From: Variovorax boronicumulans NBRC 103145
GTDB taxonomy: Bacteria; Pseudomonadota; Gammaproteobacteria; Burkholderiales; Burkholderiaceae_C
Reading direction: 5' to 3'
DNA length: 57,179 bases
Assembly: GCF_001591345.1 (NCBI RefSeq)
Contig: NZ_BCUS01000032.1
Location: 1-57,179, forward strand
How positions within the stretch are numbered: the stretch's first letter is position 1; the number at the start of each line of letters is the position of its first letter. This document shows, one piece after another, positions 1-8,857 of this stretch. Position numbers and translations under genes: made by a program. Below the pieces are notes generated by a model, which saw nothing but the letters and a program-made list of their open reading frames with translations, did not search any database and had not been told where the DNA came from.

Positions 1-465
1 ATCGGCGCCGGCGGTGCGGCGGCGGGCGTGCTCGGGCCGCTGCTCGACGCGGGCGCCGCGCACGTCGTGGTGGCCAACCGCACGCTCGACAAGGCCATCG
101 CGCTGGTGCAGCGCCATGCCGCGCTCGCGCTGCGCCACGGTGCCACGCTCGAGGCCTGGGCGCTCGACGACGTGCCGGGCGACTTCGACGTGGTGGTCAA
201 CGCCACCGCCTCCAGCCTCGCGGGCGACGCCGTGCCCGTGCGCGCGCAGGTGCTGCGCCCCGGCGCGCTGGCCGTCGACATGATGTACGGCCCTGCCGCC
301 GCAGGCTTCATGGCCTGGGCCGAGGCGCACGGCGCCGTCGCGCGCGACGGCCTCGGCATGCTGGTGGAACAGGCCGCCGAAGCCTTCGAATTCTGGCGCG
401 GCGTGCGCCCGCCGTCGGCGCAGGTGCTGGCCGAGCTGCGCGCCTCGCTCGCCGCCGGCGCATGA
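1..465 (+). CDS. aroE: Shikimate dehydrogenase, C-terminal part (5' end outside window)
   Basis: The reading frame is open from base 1 and is therefore the 3' part of a gene that starts upstream. It opens with the glycine-rich IGAGGAAAG nucleotide-binding loop, followed by [10 protein letters not shown], the Rossmann beta-strand with the NRT motif that selects NADP in AroE. Further on come [15 protein letters not shown] and [17 protein letters not shown], all typical of the AroE C-terminal lobe. The enzyme reduces 3-dehydroshikimate to shikimate in aromatic amino acid synthesis. Its TGA overlaps the ATG of mtgA by 4 bp, so the two are probably translationally coupled. The catalytic Lys/Asp half of the protein is not visible here. 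Confidence 0.93.
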   Translation: MGAGGAAAGVLGPLLDAGAAHVVVANRTLDKAIALVQRHAALALRHGATLEAWALDDVPGDFDVVVNATASSLAGDAVPVRAQVLRPGALAVDMMYGPAAAGFMAWAEAHGAVARDGLGMLVEQAAEAFEFWRGVRPPSAQVLAELRASLAAGA

Positions 466-1205
466 AGGGCCTGCTGCGCCTGATCGCCTGCCTCGTGGTG
501 GCGGGCCTGGCGCTCGAACTGTTCTTCGTGGTGCGCATCGCGGCCATGGCTGTGATCGATCCGCAGAGCACGGCCTTCCAGCGCTCCGAGGCCTGGCGCG
601 TCGCCCTCTCGCAGGGCCGCGACGGCGGATGGCGCCAGGACTGGGTGCCCTACACGCAGATCAACGACACCCTCAAGCGCGCCGTGATCGCGAGTGAAGA
701 CGCCGGCTTCGTCGACCACAACGGCGTCGAGTGGGAAGCCATCGAGCGTGCGCGCCAGCGCAACGCCCGCGCCGAACAGCTGGCCGCCAAGCGCATGGCG
801 CGCGCGGCGGCGCGCGGCAAGCCGGTGCAGCCGGCCCCGCTGCGCGGCGGCTCCACCATCACGCAGCAGCTCGCGAAGAACCTGCTGCTGTCGGGCGAAC
901 GCACGATGCTGCGCAAGGGGCAGGAGCTGGTGCTCGCCACGCTGCTCGAGGTGCTGCTCGACAAGCGGCGCATCCTCGAGATCTACCTGAACAACGTCGA
1001 ATGGGGCGAAGGCGTGTTCGGCGCCGAGGCCGCGGCGCAGTACTACTTCAGGAAGCCGGCCGCGCGCCTCAGCTCCTACGAAGCCGCGCGCCTGGCCGTG
1101 ATGCTGCCGAGCCCGAAGTTCTTCGAGCGGCGGCCCAACTCCTCGTACATCAACGGACGGGCATCGACGATCGTGGCGCGGATGCCGGCGGTCGACCTGC
1201 CCTGA
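462..1205 (+). CDS. mtgA: Monofunctional biosynthetic peptidoglycan transglycosylase
   Basis: The protein has 247 residues with one N-terminal membrane anchor (about residues 4-26) and a single GT51 domain. Key motifs are the catalytic glutamate in ASEDAGF (E79), [16 protein letters not shown] (129-144) and [20 protein letters not shown] (173-192). It polymerises lipid II into glycan strands on the periplasmic face of the membrane and has no transpeptidase domain. A basic Ala/Arg-rich stretch (about 97-122) lengthens the region between the first two motifs. The ATG overlaps the aroE stop. The last 56 bp overlap, tail to tail, the convergent DUF2809 gene. Confidence 0.95.
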   Translation: MKGLLRLIACLVVAGLALELFFVVRIAAMAVIDPQSTAFQRSEAWRVALSQGRDGGWRQDWVPYTQINDTLKRAVIASEDAGFVDHNGVEWEAIERARQRNARAEQLAAKRMARAAARGKPVQPAPLRGGSTITQQLAKNLLLSGERTMLRKGQELVLATLLEVLLDKRRILEIYLNNVEWGEGVFGAEAAAQYYFRKPAARLSSYEAARLAVMLPSPKFFERRPNSSYINGRASTIVARMPAVDLP

Positions 1206-1575
1206 ACTTGCGCACCGCGCCTTCCACCGCCAGCACGGCGACGAAGCCGATCGCGTAGGCCAGCACGTCCCACCAGTCGGCGGTGGCGCCGAGCACGATG
1301 CGCAGCGCGCGGTTCGGAATGTGCAGGTGCCACGTCGACGCAAGGAACTGCCCCAGTTCGACCAGCAGCCCCACGCCGAAGGCGGCCAGCGCGAGCGGCA
1401 GCACGCGCGCGGCGACGAAGGTCTTGAACACCACGTACACCCACGCCACGGCCAGCACGTCGCCGAAGAAGCTTCGCACCCAGCCCCAGCGCGCGCCGAC
1501 GGTGGCCAGCAGCACGAGCAACACAAAGAGGGCCACCGCCCACGCCAGGGAAAGAAGATCGAATCGCCATCGCAT
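1150..1575 (-). CDS. DUF2809 family integral membrane protein
   Basis: The protein has about 141 residues and is almost entirely hydrophobic, with about four membrane helices. GVGLLVELGQFL and the region around RALRIVLGATADWWDVLAYAIGF match the general pattern of small DUF2809/VanZ-like membrane proteins. The function is unknown. ATGs at 1596, 1587 and 1575 are all in frame; 1575 gives the usual MRxRF-type N-terminus, but a GGAGG lies only 2 nt before the ATG at 1587, so the start is not settled. The frame stays open far upstream as a shadow of plsC and that part is not coding. It converges with mtgA and diverges from plsC. Confidence 0.75.
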   Translation of the reverse strand: MRWRFDLLSLAWAVALFVLLVLLATVGARWGWVRSFFGDVLAVAWVYVVFKTFVAARVLPLALAAFGVGLLVELGQFLASTWHLHIPNRALRIVLGATADWWDVLAYAIGFVAVLAVEGAVRKFRAGRPPASAPRSSMPVR

Positions 1576-1596
1576 GGCCCGTATCATCGCCTCCAT

Positions 1597-2457
1597 ATGC
1601 TGGCAAAGCTCACAGGTTGGTTGCTGCTGGGAATCGTCCGATTGCTCACCGGCGCGCAGGCGCGCTGGTACGGCTGTCCACCGAAGGCCGAGCAGCGCAT
1701 CTACTTCGCGAATCACCAGAGCCACGCGGACCTCGTGATGATCTGGGCCGCGCTGCCCGAGGAGCTGCGCAGCATCACGCGGCCCATCGCGGCGCGCGAC
1801 TACTGGGCCAACACGCCGGTCAAGCGCTGGATCACGACGGAGGTGTTCAACGCGGTGTATGTGGAGCGGGCGGCCACGGGGGCTGCACCGGTTGCGCCAC
1901 CGCCGCCGGTAGCACCGCCACCCGCCGCGCCCATCGCCCCGGACGAGCGCATCGAGCCTTCGATGGAGCCGCTGCTGCCGATCGAAACTATGGCTCACGC
2001 GCCCGCCGCCGAAGGCCCGCAGGAGATTCAGGGACAGCTCGATCTTCCCGCGCCCCCGCCGCCCCCACCACCGGTCGCACCGCCCCCGGTCATCGAACCC
2101 GAAGCGCCAGCCGCAGCGCCCGAACCGCCCGCCGCCGACCCACTCGCCCCGCTCATCGACGCGCTGCGCAGCGGCGACTCGATCATCATCTTTCCCGAAG
2201 GCACGCGCGGCCACACCGGCGAGCCGCAGAAATTCAAGTCGGGCCTGTACGCACTGGCCACCATGTTCCCCGACGTGGTCCTCGTGCCGGCCTGGATCGA
2301 CAACGTGCAGCGCGTCATGCCCAAGGGCGAGATCGTGCCCGTGCCCATCCTGTGCTCCGTCACCTTCGGCGCGCCGATCCGCGTCGAGGACGGCGAGGAG
2401 CGCCGCCCTTTCCTCGACCGTGCCCGCGCCGCGGTGATCGCCTTGCGCGACGTCTGA
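1597..2457 (+). CDS. PlsC-like 1-acyl-sn-glycerol-3-phosphate acyltransferase with a Pro/Ala-rich insertion
   Basis: The protein has 286 residues. The acyltransferase motifs are present: NHQSHAD (H40 and D45 form the HX4D catalytic pair) and FPEGTRG (199-205). Between them, residues about 92-183 are an insertion of about 90 residues rich in Pro, Ala and Glu, with runs such as PAPPPPPPPVAPPP, which PlsC proteins normally lack. The frame and G+C are continuous across it, so it looks like a disordered loop and not a frameshift. The family transfers an acyl chain to lysophosphatidate at the inner membrane. The stop is 4 bp before cdsA, so the two steps of CDP-diacylglycerol synthesis are paired. 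The frame extends upstream of the ATG but homology begins at 1597. Confidence 0.88.
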   Translation: MLAKLTGWLLLGIVRLLTGAQARWYGCPPKAEQRIYFANHQSHADLVMIWAALPEELRSITRPIAARDYWANTPVKRWITTEVFNAVYVERAATGAAPVAPPPPVAPPPAAPIAPDERIEPSMEPLLPIETMAHAPAAEGPQEIQGQLDLPAPPPPPPPVAPPPVIEPEAPAAAPEPPAADPLAPLIDALRSGDSIIIFPEGTRGHTGEPQKFKSGLYALATMFPDVVLVPAWIDNVQRVMPKGEIVPVPILCSVTFGAPIRVEDGEERRPFLDRARAAVIALRDV

Positions 2458-2461
2458 AGGT

Positions 2462-3451
2462 ATGAACCAGTTCCTGCGCAGCCTCAGCCCGACCCAGCAG
2501 GTCGCGGCCCTTTTCCTGATCGTCTTCGGCCTGCTCGTCATCGTGAGCACCGCCGTCTTCTTCCTGAGCTTCAAGGAACGGCGCAACCCGGTGCACGACG
2601 AATCGTGGCAGGCCGAGCTGGCGCATTTCCGCGCGCTGCTGGGCACCACCTGGTTCATGGTGATCGTGTTCTGGATCGGCTGGGCGCTGGGCGAAACGGT
2701 GGCCACCGTGCTGTTCGCGCTGATCGCGTTCTTTGCGCTGCGCGAGTTCATCACGCTCTCGCCGACGCGGCGCGGCGACCACCGCAGCCTGATCCTCGCG
2801 TTCTTCGTGGTGCTGCCGATCCAGTTCTGGCTGGTGGCCACCGCGCGCTTCGACCTGTTCACGGTGTTCATTCCGGTCTACGTGTTCCTCGCCATTCCGG
2901 TGGCGAGTGCGCTGGCGAACGACCCGAGCCACTTTCTCGAGCGCAACGCCAAGCTGCAGTGGGGCATCATGGTCTGCGTCTACGGCATGAGCCACGTGCC
3001 CGCGCTGCTGCTGCTGACCTTCCCGGGCTACGAAGGCAAGAGCGCGTTCCTCGTGTTCTTCCTGGTTTTCGTGGTGCAGACCTCGGTGCTGGTGCAGCAC
3101 CTGATCTCGCGGCGCATGCAGCGCACGCCGTTCGCGCCGAACGTGAGCCGCAGCTTCAACTGGACCAGCTGGGGCGTCGGCATCGTCGTGGCCAGCCTGG
3201 TGGGCGCGCTGTTCTCGTTCATCACGCCGTTCAAGTTCGGGCAGGCGCTCGCGGTGTCGATCATTGCCTGCGTCGCGGGCTCGATGGGCCACCTCGTGAT
3301 GAAGGCACTCAAGCGCGACCGCGGCATTCCGAACTGGGGCCAGAAGGGCGTGGGCGTGACCGGCGCCAACGGCCTGCTCGACCGCGTCGATGCGCTGTGC
3401 TTCGCGGCGCCGATCTTCTTCCATTCGATCCGCTGGTACTTCAACGTCTGA
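2462..3451 (+). CDS. Phosphatidate cytidylyltransferase (CdsA/YnbB-like)
   Basis: The protein has 329 residues with about eight membrane helices. The C-terminus carries LKRDRGIPNWG followed by GLLDRVDALCFAAPIFFH, which matches the CDP-diglyceride synthase signature (KRD, then LDR-D near the end). The enzyme makes CDP-diacylglycerol from phosphatidate and CTP in the inner membrane. It directly follows a PlsC-like gene, an arrangement similar to the E. coli ynb locus, so this may be an accessory copy and not the essential cdsA of the lipid pathway. The start is the ATG at 2462 with GAAGG just upstream. Confidence 0.88.
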   Translation: MNQFLRSLSPTQQVAALFLIVFGLLVIVSTAVFFLSFKERRNPVHDESWQAELAHFRALLGTTWFMVIVFWIGWALGETVATVLFALIAFFALREFITLSPTRRGDHRSLILAFFVVLPIQFWLVATARFDLFTVFIPVYVFLAIPVASALANDPSHFLERNAKLQWGIMVCVYGMSHVPALLLLTFPGYEGKSAFLVFFLVFVVQTSVLVQHLISRRMQRTPFAPNVSRSFNWTSWGVGIVVASLVGALFSFITPFKFGQALAVSIIACVAGSMGHLVMKALKRDRGIPNWGQKGVGVTGANGLLDRVDALCFAAPIFFHSIRWYFNV

Positions 3452-3474
3452 AGCACCGGGCGGGCGGTGGGCGA

Positions 3475-5559
3475 TCAGACCTTGCGCCGCACCACCCGGT
3501 CGAAGGCCTGCTTCGCGCGCCGTCCCAGGGCCTTCGTCTTGAGCGTCTGAAGCTCGCGCTTGAGCCGCGTGCGCTGCTCAGCCGACAGCGCCGTGCCGAA
3601 ACGCCCGAGTGCCAACTCCAGCGCCTCGCGCTGCGCCGCCACCCGCCCCTGCCGCCCTTCGGCCTCGGCCAGCCATTCGCAGGCATTGGCCACACGCTCG
3701 CGCAAGGCCGCGTCGCCCGACTCGCCGAAGCGCGCGATGAGCACGCGGTAGGCCTTGGCCTGGCCCGGCAGGTCGTCCATCTTGTCGAAGGCCTTGGCCT
3801 TGTTGATCAGCGACTTGGCGGCCCACAGCTGCAGGGCGCTGTCCCGCGCCATCGCCGTGCGCGCGATCACCTCGTCGTAGCTGGCCACGGCCTCGGCGAA
3901 GCGGCCCGCGCGGCGCAGCACCGCGCCCTTGCGGAACAGCGCGCCGGCCACGCGCGCGCGCAGGTCGGGCAGCTCGGAATTTCCCCAGCGCGCAACGATC
4001 TCGTCGTGCACGCGCATTTCGTCCGCGGGCCGCGCGAGGCGGTCGAGCGCGGTGCTCTTGTACTGCAGGCACAGCGCCACCTGCGACTGCATTTCGGTGG
4101 AGGCATCGGCGCCGTAGCGCGCGTCCATCGCGTCGGCCGCCTCGACGACCTCGGCGAAGTGCTCGAGCGCCAGCAGGCAGAAGGTCTTGTGCGACAGGGC
4201 GCGGGCGCACTGGCGGCGCATGAGCGGGTGCGGCGAGGCGGCATGCGCCGTGAGCACCTCGTCGAACAGCGCAATGGCCTCGCGCGATGCGCCCGCGTCG
4301 CCGAGCTTGCGGCCTTCGCGGACGGTGTCGCACGCCGCATCGAAGAGCTCGGCCGGCAGCTCGCCGACGTCAAGGCCACCGGTCTTGCGCAGGCGCTTCA
4401 GGCAGGCCTCGCGCCCGGCCGTCGCCTTCGCGCGCAGCTCGCGCATCTCCGGCGTGGCGCCGTCGCGCGAGGCCGCGACGAGCGGCTCGTACACCGCAAG
4501 CGCCGCCTCGGGCCGGCCCAGCAGGTCGAGCAGCACGAAGCCCTTGTGCAGCAAGGTGGTGGCCACGGTGCGCTGCACCACGGCGTCACTGTCACGCGCG
4601 AAGGTGCCGAGCAGGCGCTCGCAGGCAGCCAGCGCGGCCTCGCCGTCGCCCTGGTCGCGCAGCCCCACGGCCCACTCGTGGGCGCGCACGGCCGCGAGGC
4701 GGCGCACCTGCGCGGAGGCGTCGTGGCCGTAGCGGTCGAGCAGCCAGCCGACCAGCTCGGCGCGGCGCGCGACCTCGTCGAGCCCGAGGCCGTCGAAGAA
4801 CAGGGCCAGCGCACGCACGCCCTCCAGCCGCAGTTCGGGCGCGGCATCGGCCAGCCCGGTCTCGATCTGGTCGGCCACCTGCAGGCACAGCACCTGCGCC
4901 TGCGTGTGCTGCGCCAGTTCGCGCAGGTTGAGCACCGCGGCCAGCCGGGCCCGCGCCACGCGCAGGACCACGCCGGCGTCGGCGCTGCCCTCGAAGCGTT
5001 CGATGGCCGCTTCGAGCGTGGCCAATGCGTCCTGCGGCAGGCCGCGGTGGTGTTCGATCTCGGCCTTCAGCAGGCGCGCGTCGAGCCGCCATGCATCGAG
5101 CGCAGCATCGGCCTGCGCATCGAGCTGCTCGCTCATGAAGTCGCAGGCCTCGCAACGCGCCGCGGCGTCGTCGATGAGCCAGGTGCGCTGGTAGAGCGCG
5201 TGGGCGATGTGCGCGCGAATCTCGGGCTCGCCGCGCCCGCCGTGCGCGGCCACCAGGCGGTCGAGCGTGGCCAGCGCGTCGGCCGGGCGGTGCAGCTGGC
5301 GCAGCACGTGCGCGAGCAGCCGCAGTGCCTGGCAGCAGGGCACGACCACGGCGGCATCGGGCAGCGCGCCGAACTCGGCGATCAGCCGGCTGCAGGCGGC
5401 GATCGCCTCGCGACGGCGGCCGAGGTCGCTCAACAGCTCCGCCTGGCGGAAGCTCGCAGCGGCACGTTCGGCAGGAGATTGCTGCAGGTGCGCGGGCAAG
5501 GCCGGGGCGTCGTTCGATGGCTTCGGTTGCTGCTGCGCGGAGGACTCGACTACATTCAC
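3475..5559 (-). CDS. Large helical-repeat (TPR-like) protein of unknown function
   Basis: The predicted product has 694 residues, starting at a GTG with AAGGA upstream. It is almost all alpha-helical and contains repeated units of about 45-50 residues of the form '[16 protein letters not shown]', '[17 protein letters not shown]', '[18 protein letters not shown]', '[19 protein letters not shown]', '[17 protein letters not shown]' and '[16 protein letters not shown]'. Each resembles a tetratricopeptide helix pair. There is no signal peptide, membrane segment or enzymatic motif. Such solenoids usually bind other proteins. It stands alone between convergent cdsA and divergent ruvC, so neighbours do not reveal its role. 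Confidence 0.75.
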   Translation of the reverse strand: MNVVESSAQQQPKPSNDAPALPAHLQQSPAERAAASFRQAELLSDLGRRREAIAACSRLIAEFGALPDAAVVVPCCQALRLLAHVLRQLHRPADALATLDRLVAAHGGRGEPEIRAHIAHALYQRTWLIDDAAARCEACDFMSEQLDAQADAALDAWRLDARLLKAEIEHHRGLPQDALATLEAAIERFEGSADAGVVLRVARARLAAVLNLRELAQHTQAQVLCLQVADQIETGLADAAPELRLEGVRALALFFDGLGLDEVARRAELVGWLLDRYGHDASAQVRRLAAVRAHEWAVGLRDQGDGEAALAACERLLGTFARDSDAVVQRTVATTLLHKGFVLLDLLGRPEAALAVYEPLVAASRDGATPEMRELRAKATAGREACLKRLRKTGGLDVGELPAELFDAACDTVREGRKLGDAGASREAIALFDEVLTAHAASPHPLMRRQCARALSHKTFCLLALEHFAEVVEAADAMDARYGADASTEMQSQVALCLQYKSTALDRLARPADEMRVHDEIVARWGNSELPDLRARVAGALFRKGAVLRRAGRFAEAVASYDEVIARTAMARDSALQLWAAKSLINKAKAFDKMDDLPGQAKAYRVLIARFGESGDAALRERVANACEWLAEAEGRQGRVAAQREALELALGRFGTALSAEQRTRLKRELQTLKTKALGRRAKQAFDRVVRRKV

Positions 5560-5707
5560 CTTCGCTTCCTTGTGTGGCGCGCCCCGCGCGGAGCGGGGCG
5601 GAATGCAAGAACGGCGGATTCTGCCCGCGATCCCCCACGCATCGCGCGCGAATTCGCACCTTCTTCAACCTTCCTCACCCAGGCTTAGGCCTTTACGCTT
5701 CCTTTTC

Positions 5708-6256
5708 ATGCGGATCCTCGGCATCGACCCCGGTTTGCAGACCACCGGCTTCGGCGTGGTCGATGCGGACGGCCATGCGCTGCGCTACGTGGCCAGCGGC
5801 ACCATCAGCACCCGGCACCTGGGCAGCGGCAACCTGCCGGCGCGCCTGAAGGTGCTGTTCGACGGCATCGGCGAGATCACGGCGCGCTACCAGCCCGAGG
5901 CGTCGGCGGTCGAAATCATCTTCGTCAACGTCAACCCGCAGTCGACGCTGCTGCTGGGCCAGGCGCGCGGCGCCTGCGTGACGGCGCTGGTGAGCCACAA
6001 CCTGTCGGTGGCGGAGTACACGGCGCTGCAGATGAAGAAGGCCGTGGCCGGCCACGGGCAGGCCGCGAAGGCGCAGGTGCAGGAAATGGTGAAGCGCCTG
6101 CTCGACCTGCCCGGCCTGCCGGGCGCCGACGCGGCGGACGCGCTGGGCATTGCGATCACGCACGCACAGGTCGGCCGTTCGATGGCGCGGCTCGCGGAGG
6201 CGGCCGAGCTGTCGAAGACCCACGCCGGCACCTACCGGCAAGGGCGTTCGCGCTGA
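5708..6256 (+). CDS. ruvC: Holliday junction resolvase RuvC
   Basis: The protein has 182 residues. The RNase H-like fold with its acidic residues is clear: D7 in GIDPG, E69 in [12 protein letters not shown], and D141/D144 in [15 protein letters not shown]. It cuts four-way junctions as a dimer together with RuvAB during recombinational repair. The ATG at 5708 gives the canonical [14 protein letters not shown] start; the longer open frame upstream is not conserved coding. Its stop is 4 bp from the end of the convergent SHMT-like gene, leaving no room for a separate terminator. ruvA and ruvB are not adjacent. Confidence 0.96.
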   Translation: MRILGIDPGLQTTGFGVVDADGHALRYVASGTISTRHLGSGNLPARLKVLFDGIGEITARYQPEASAVEIIFVNVNPQSTLLLGQARGACVTALVSHNLSVAEYTALQMKKAVAGHGQAAKAQVQEMVKRLLDLPGLPGADAADALGIAITHAQVGRSMARLAEAAELSKTHAGTYRQGRSR

Positions 6257-6260
6257 GGCT

Positions 6261-7583
6261 TCAGCGCACGATGTAGCGCAGGTCGCCCAGGCGCCGGCGG
6301 CGTTCGCGCACCTCGACGGCCACCGACATCGCATCGCCAGCCAATGCCCGCGCGATCCAGTCGGCCAGCTGCGGCATGTCCTCGGGCGTGAAGCCCAGCC
6401 GCACGATCTCGGGCACGCCCAGGCGCAGGCCGTTGATGTCGCCGTCGACCGGCGCGATCGGCAGGCCGATGCCGCAGGCCAGCAGCCCGCCCTGGGCCAG
6501 CTGCTTCGCCGCACGCTGCCCGCCGCCCCAGCGCGCAGCCTCGAGCGCGAACTGGTGCGACTGCGTGAAGCCGCGTGCCTTGGCGAACACCGGCAGGCCC
6601 TGCGCATCGAGCGCGCGTGCGAGCGCCTGCGCGGTGTCGCGCATCGCCGCCGCATAGGCCGCGCCGTGCACCTTCCAGTCGAGCAGGCCGCGCGCCAGCG
6701 CCGCGGTGCGGCCCGCGTCCGAGTTGGCCGTGAGACCCGGGTAGGCGATGGCGTCGATGCGCTCCATCAGCGCCGCATCGTTCGACACGATCAGCCCGCC
6801 GGCCGGGCCGCCCAGGCTCTTGTAGGTGCTCATGGTGATCGCGTGCGCGCCCTCTTCGAGCGGCTGCGGCCAGGCCTTGCCGGCCACCATGCCCGACAGG
6901 TGCGCGGCATCGAAGAGCACCTTGGCGCCCACGCTGTCGGCCACCTCGCGGATCGCAGGCACCGGGTGCGGGAACAGGTTCAGGCTGCCGCCGATGGTGA
7001 TGAGCTTGGGCTTCACCTCGCGCGCGAGCTTGGCCAGCGCCACGACGTCGACCGAGTAGCCGTCGGCATCGACCGGCGCCGGCACGGTCTTCAGGCCGTA
7101 GAGCCCGGCCGCGCCCGCCGCGTGGTGCGTCACATGGCCGCCGATGGCGGGCGGCGGCGCGATGATCGTGTCGCCGGGCTGGCAGGTCGCCATGAACACG
7201 TAGAGGTTCGACAGCGCGCCCGAGCTCACGCGCACCTCGGCGAAGCGCGCGCCGAACACCTCGGCCGCCAGCTCGGCGGCGACCACCTCGATGCGTTCGA
7301 TGGCTTCCAGCCCCATCTCGTACTTGTCGCCCGGGTAGCCCAGCGATGGGCGCGAGCCCAGCCCGCGCGACAGCAGCGCCTCGGCGGCGGGGTTCATCAC
7401 GTTGGTGGCGGGGTTGAGGTTCAGCCCGTCGACGTCATGGATGCGGTGGCTGTCGGCCACGAGGCGTTCGATCTCGGCGGCCACGCCCGCCGCATCGCGC
7501 GCAGCGGCGTCGGCGGCAATGGCGAGCACGTGGTCCTCGCTGGCGGCGGGAACCCAGGAACGGCGGTGAAGGGCTGCGGGCAT
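6261..7583 (-). CDS. Serine hydroxymethyltransferase-like PLP enzyme (divergent GlyA paralogue)
   Basis: The protein has 440 residues. Fold-type I PLP motifs of the SHMT family are present: LNLNPATNVMNP, SGALSNLYVF, DAAHLSGMVAGK (225-236) and STYKSLGGPAGG with the probable Schiff-base lysine K255. The active-site segment differs from the housekeeping form (THKTLRGPRGG), which suggests a paralogue acting on another beta-hydroxy or alpha-methyl amino acid. The ATG at 7583 is preferred over an upstream in-frame codon because family similarity begins soon after it. It is divergent from a GcvA-like LysR gene 114 bp away, which is the likely regulator. Confidence 0.85.
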   Translation of the reverse strand: MPAALHRRSWVPAASEDHVLAIAADAAARDAAGVAAEIERLVADSHRIHDVDGLNLNPATNVMNPAAEALLSRGLGSRPSLGYPGDKYEMGLEAIERIEVVAAELAAEVFGARFAEVRVSSGALSNLYVFMATCQPGDTIIAPPPAIGGHVTHHAAGAAGLYGLKTVPAPVDADGYSVDVVALAKLAREVKPKLITIGGSLNLFPHPVPAIREVADSVGAKVLFDAAHLSGMVAGKAWPQPLEEGAHAITMSTYKSLGGPAGGLIVSNDAALMERIDAIAYPGLTANSDAGRTAALARGLLDWKVHGAAYAAAMRDTAQALARALDAQGLPVFAKARGFTQSHQFALEAARWGGGQRAAKQLAQGGLLACGIGLPIAPVDGDINGLRLGVPEIVRLGFTPEDMPQLADWIARALAGDAMSVAVEVRERRRRLGDLRYIVR

Positions 7584-7697
7584 GCGGTGTCTCGCTGGGA
7601 GTGGTGGAAGGGAATGACCGCATGGTCGCGCCCCGTGCCCCAACGGGCAACACGGATAAACTGGGCCCGAGCCCTAGAAAAACTTGGCCTCCCCACC

Positions 7698-8645
7698 GTG
7701 TCTCTCGCCCCACCCCGCCCTCGCCTGCCGCCGCACACGGCCGTGCGCGCCTTCGAGGCTGCGGCGCGCCACGGCAGCTTCGCGCGTGCGGCCGAGGAGC
7801 TGTTCGTGACGCCCGCCGCCGTCGCGCAGCAGATCAAGGCGCTCGAGACCTGGGCCGGCGGTGCGCTGTTCGAGCGGCACAGCCAGGGCATCCGGCTCAG
7901 CGCGCATGGCCGGCGCGCGTTACCGGCGCTCAGTGCGGCGGTCGACCAGCTCGGCCTCGCGGTGCAGGCGCTGCGCCAGGAAACGCAGACCGCCGCGCGC
8001 CGCAGCACGCTGCAGGTGGCGGCCCTGCCGGCGATGGCGCAGCTGTGGCTGTCGCCGCGGCTCTCGCGGCTGAGGGCCGCGCTGCCCGGCGTGCAGGTGT
8101 CGGTGACGGCGCTGGAGCAGCCACCGAACTTCCGGCGCGAGCCCTTCGACCTCGGGCTGTTCTACGCACGCGGCGCCGAAGCCGCCGTCGGCGCGACGGG
8201 CATCGCGCTCGCGCGCGACCGCCTTGTGCCCGTGTGCAGCCCGCGCGTGCGCGCCTCGCTGGAGAGCGCACGCCCGCGCCCGCTCGACGACCTCCTCGAC
8301 GTGCTCGCGCGCTGCGGCGGCCTGCACGACACGGTGTGGCGCGACGACTGGCCGCGCTGGCTGCAGGCCGTGCGCCCCGGCACCACGGCAGCCGAGGCCG
8401 ATGCGCTGGCCGCCGGCCCGGATTTCTCGCTCTACAGCCTCGCGCTGCAGGCCGCGCTCGACGGTGAAGGGGTGCTGATGGGGCGCGAGCGGCTGGTGGC
8501 GCCGCTGCTGGAGAAAGGCCGGCTGCACGCGCCCTGGGGACGGCCGAAGGCGCTGGGGGACACGCTGATGCTGCTGGTGCCCGCGCACCGCAAGGGGCCG
8601 CTGCTTGCGCAGCAGGTGCAGGCCTTGCAGGCCCTCGTCGACTGA
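7698..8645 (+). CDS. LysR family transcriptional regulator, GcvA-like
   Basis: The protein has 315 residues from the GTG at 7698. The N-terminal helix-turn-helix reads LPPHTAVRAFEAAARHGSFA followed by RAAEELFVTPAAVAQQIKAL, the GcvA subgroup pattern. The remainder is a LysR substrate-binding domain. An in-frame ATG at 7614 would add 28 residues of non-conserved sequence, so the GTG is favoured. GcvA regulates glycine cleavage in E. coli. Divergence from an SHMT-like gene fits control of a one-carbon or hydroxy-amino-acid pathway, but the effector is unknown. Confidence 0.88.
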   Translation: MSLAPPRPRLPPHTAVRAFEAAARHGSFARAAEELFVTPAAVAQQIKALETWAGGALFERHSQGIRLSAHGRRALPALSAAVDQLGLAVQALRQETQTAARRSTLQVAALPAMAQLWLSPRLSRLRAALPGVQVSVTALEQPPNFRREPFDLGLFYARGAEAAVGATGIALARDRLVPVCSPRVRASLESARPRPLDDLLDVLARCGGLHDTVWRDDWPRWLQAVRPGTTAAEADALAAGPDFSLYSLALQAALDGEGVLMGRERLVAPLLEKGRLHAPWGRPKALGDTLMLLVPAHRKGPLLAQQVQALQALVD

Positions 8646-8655
8646 ACGGCTGGCT

Positions 8656-8832
8656 CTACGCGACTCGCTCGGCGATCAGCACGGCGAAGAAGCCGAGCGC
8701 CGCCAGCACCGTCCACTTGAACACGATCCACCCGAAGCGGCGGTACTTGACCTGCCCCGTCCCCGCATAGAACGCGAAGGACACGCCCGCCACCAGCAGA
8801 AGCAGCAGGATGGCCCAGCGAAAGAGAAGCAT
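8656..8832 (-). CDS. Small two-helix membrane protein, 58 residues
   Basis: This short frame runs from the ATG at 8832 to TAG at 8656. Reading it directly gives MLLFRWAILLLLLVAGVSFA, a first membrane helix, then a basic loop (GQVKYRRFGW), then a second helix (about residues 36-53) ending ERVA. It lies 25 bp downstream of lpxC on the same strand, so it is probably the last gene of that transcript. Small two-helix proteins of this type next to lpxC recur in Burkholderiales as far as I recall, but no function is known. Confidence 0.72.
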   Translation of the reverse strand: MLLFRWAILLLLLVAGVSFAFYAGTGQVKYRRFGWIVFKWTVLAALGFFAVLIAERVA

Positions 8833-8857
8833 CGGAAAGAAAAGGCGTGCGCCGGGC

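Noticed and set aside
1597..2871. N-terminal 425 codons of the 573-codon minus-strand frame ending at 1150
   Set aside because: Only the last ~141 codons resemble a protein family (DUF2809). The remainder lies antisense to plsC and cdsA.
2605..5688. Plus-strand open frame of 1027 codons
   Set aside because: It is the antisense shadow of the TPR-like gene and cdsA. Its translation is Arg/Gly/His/Gln rich with no domain, as expected from high-GC third-position bias.
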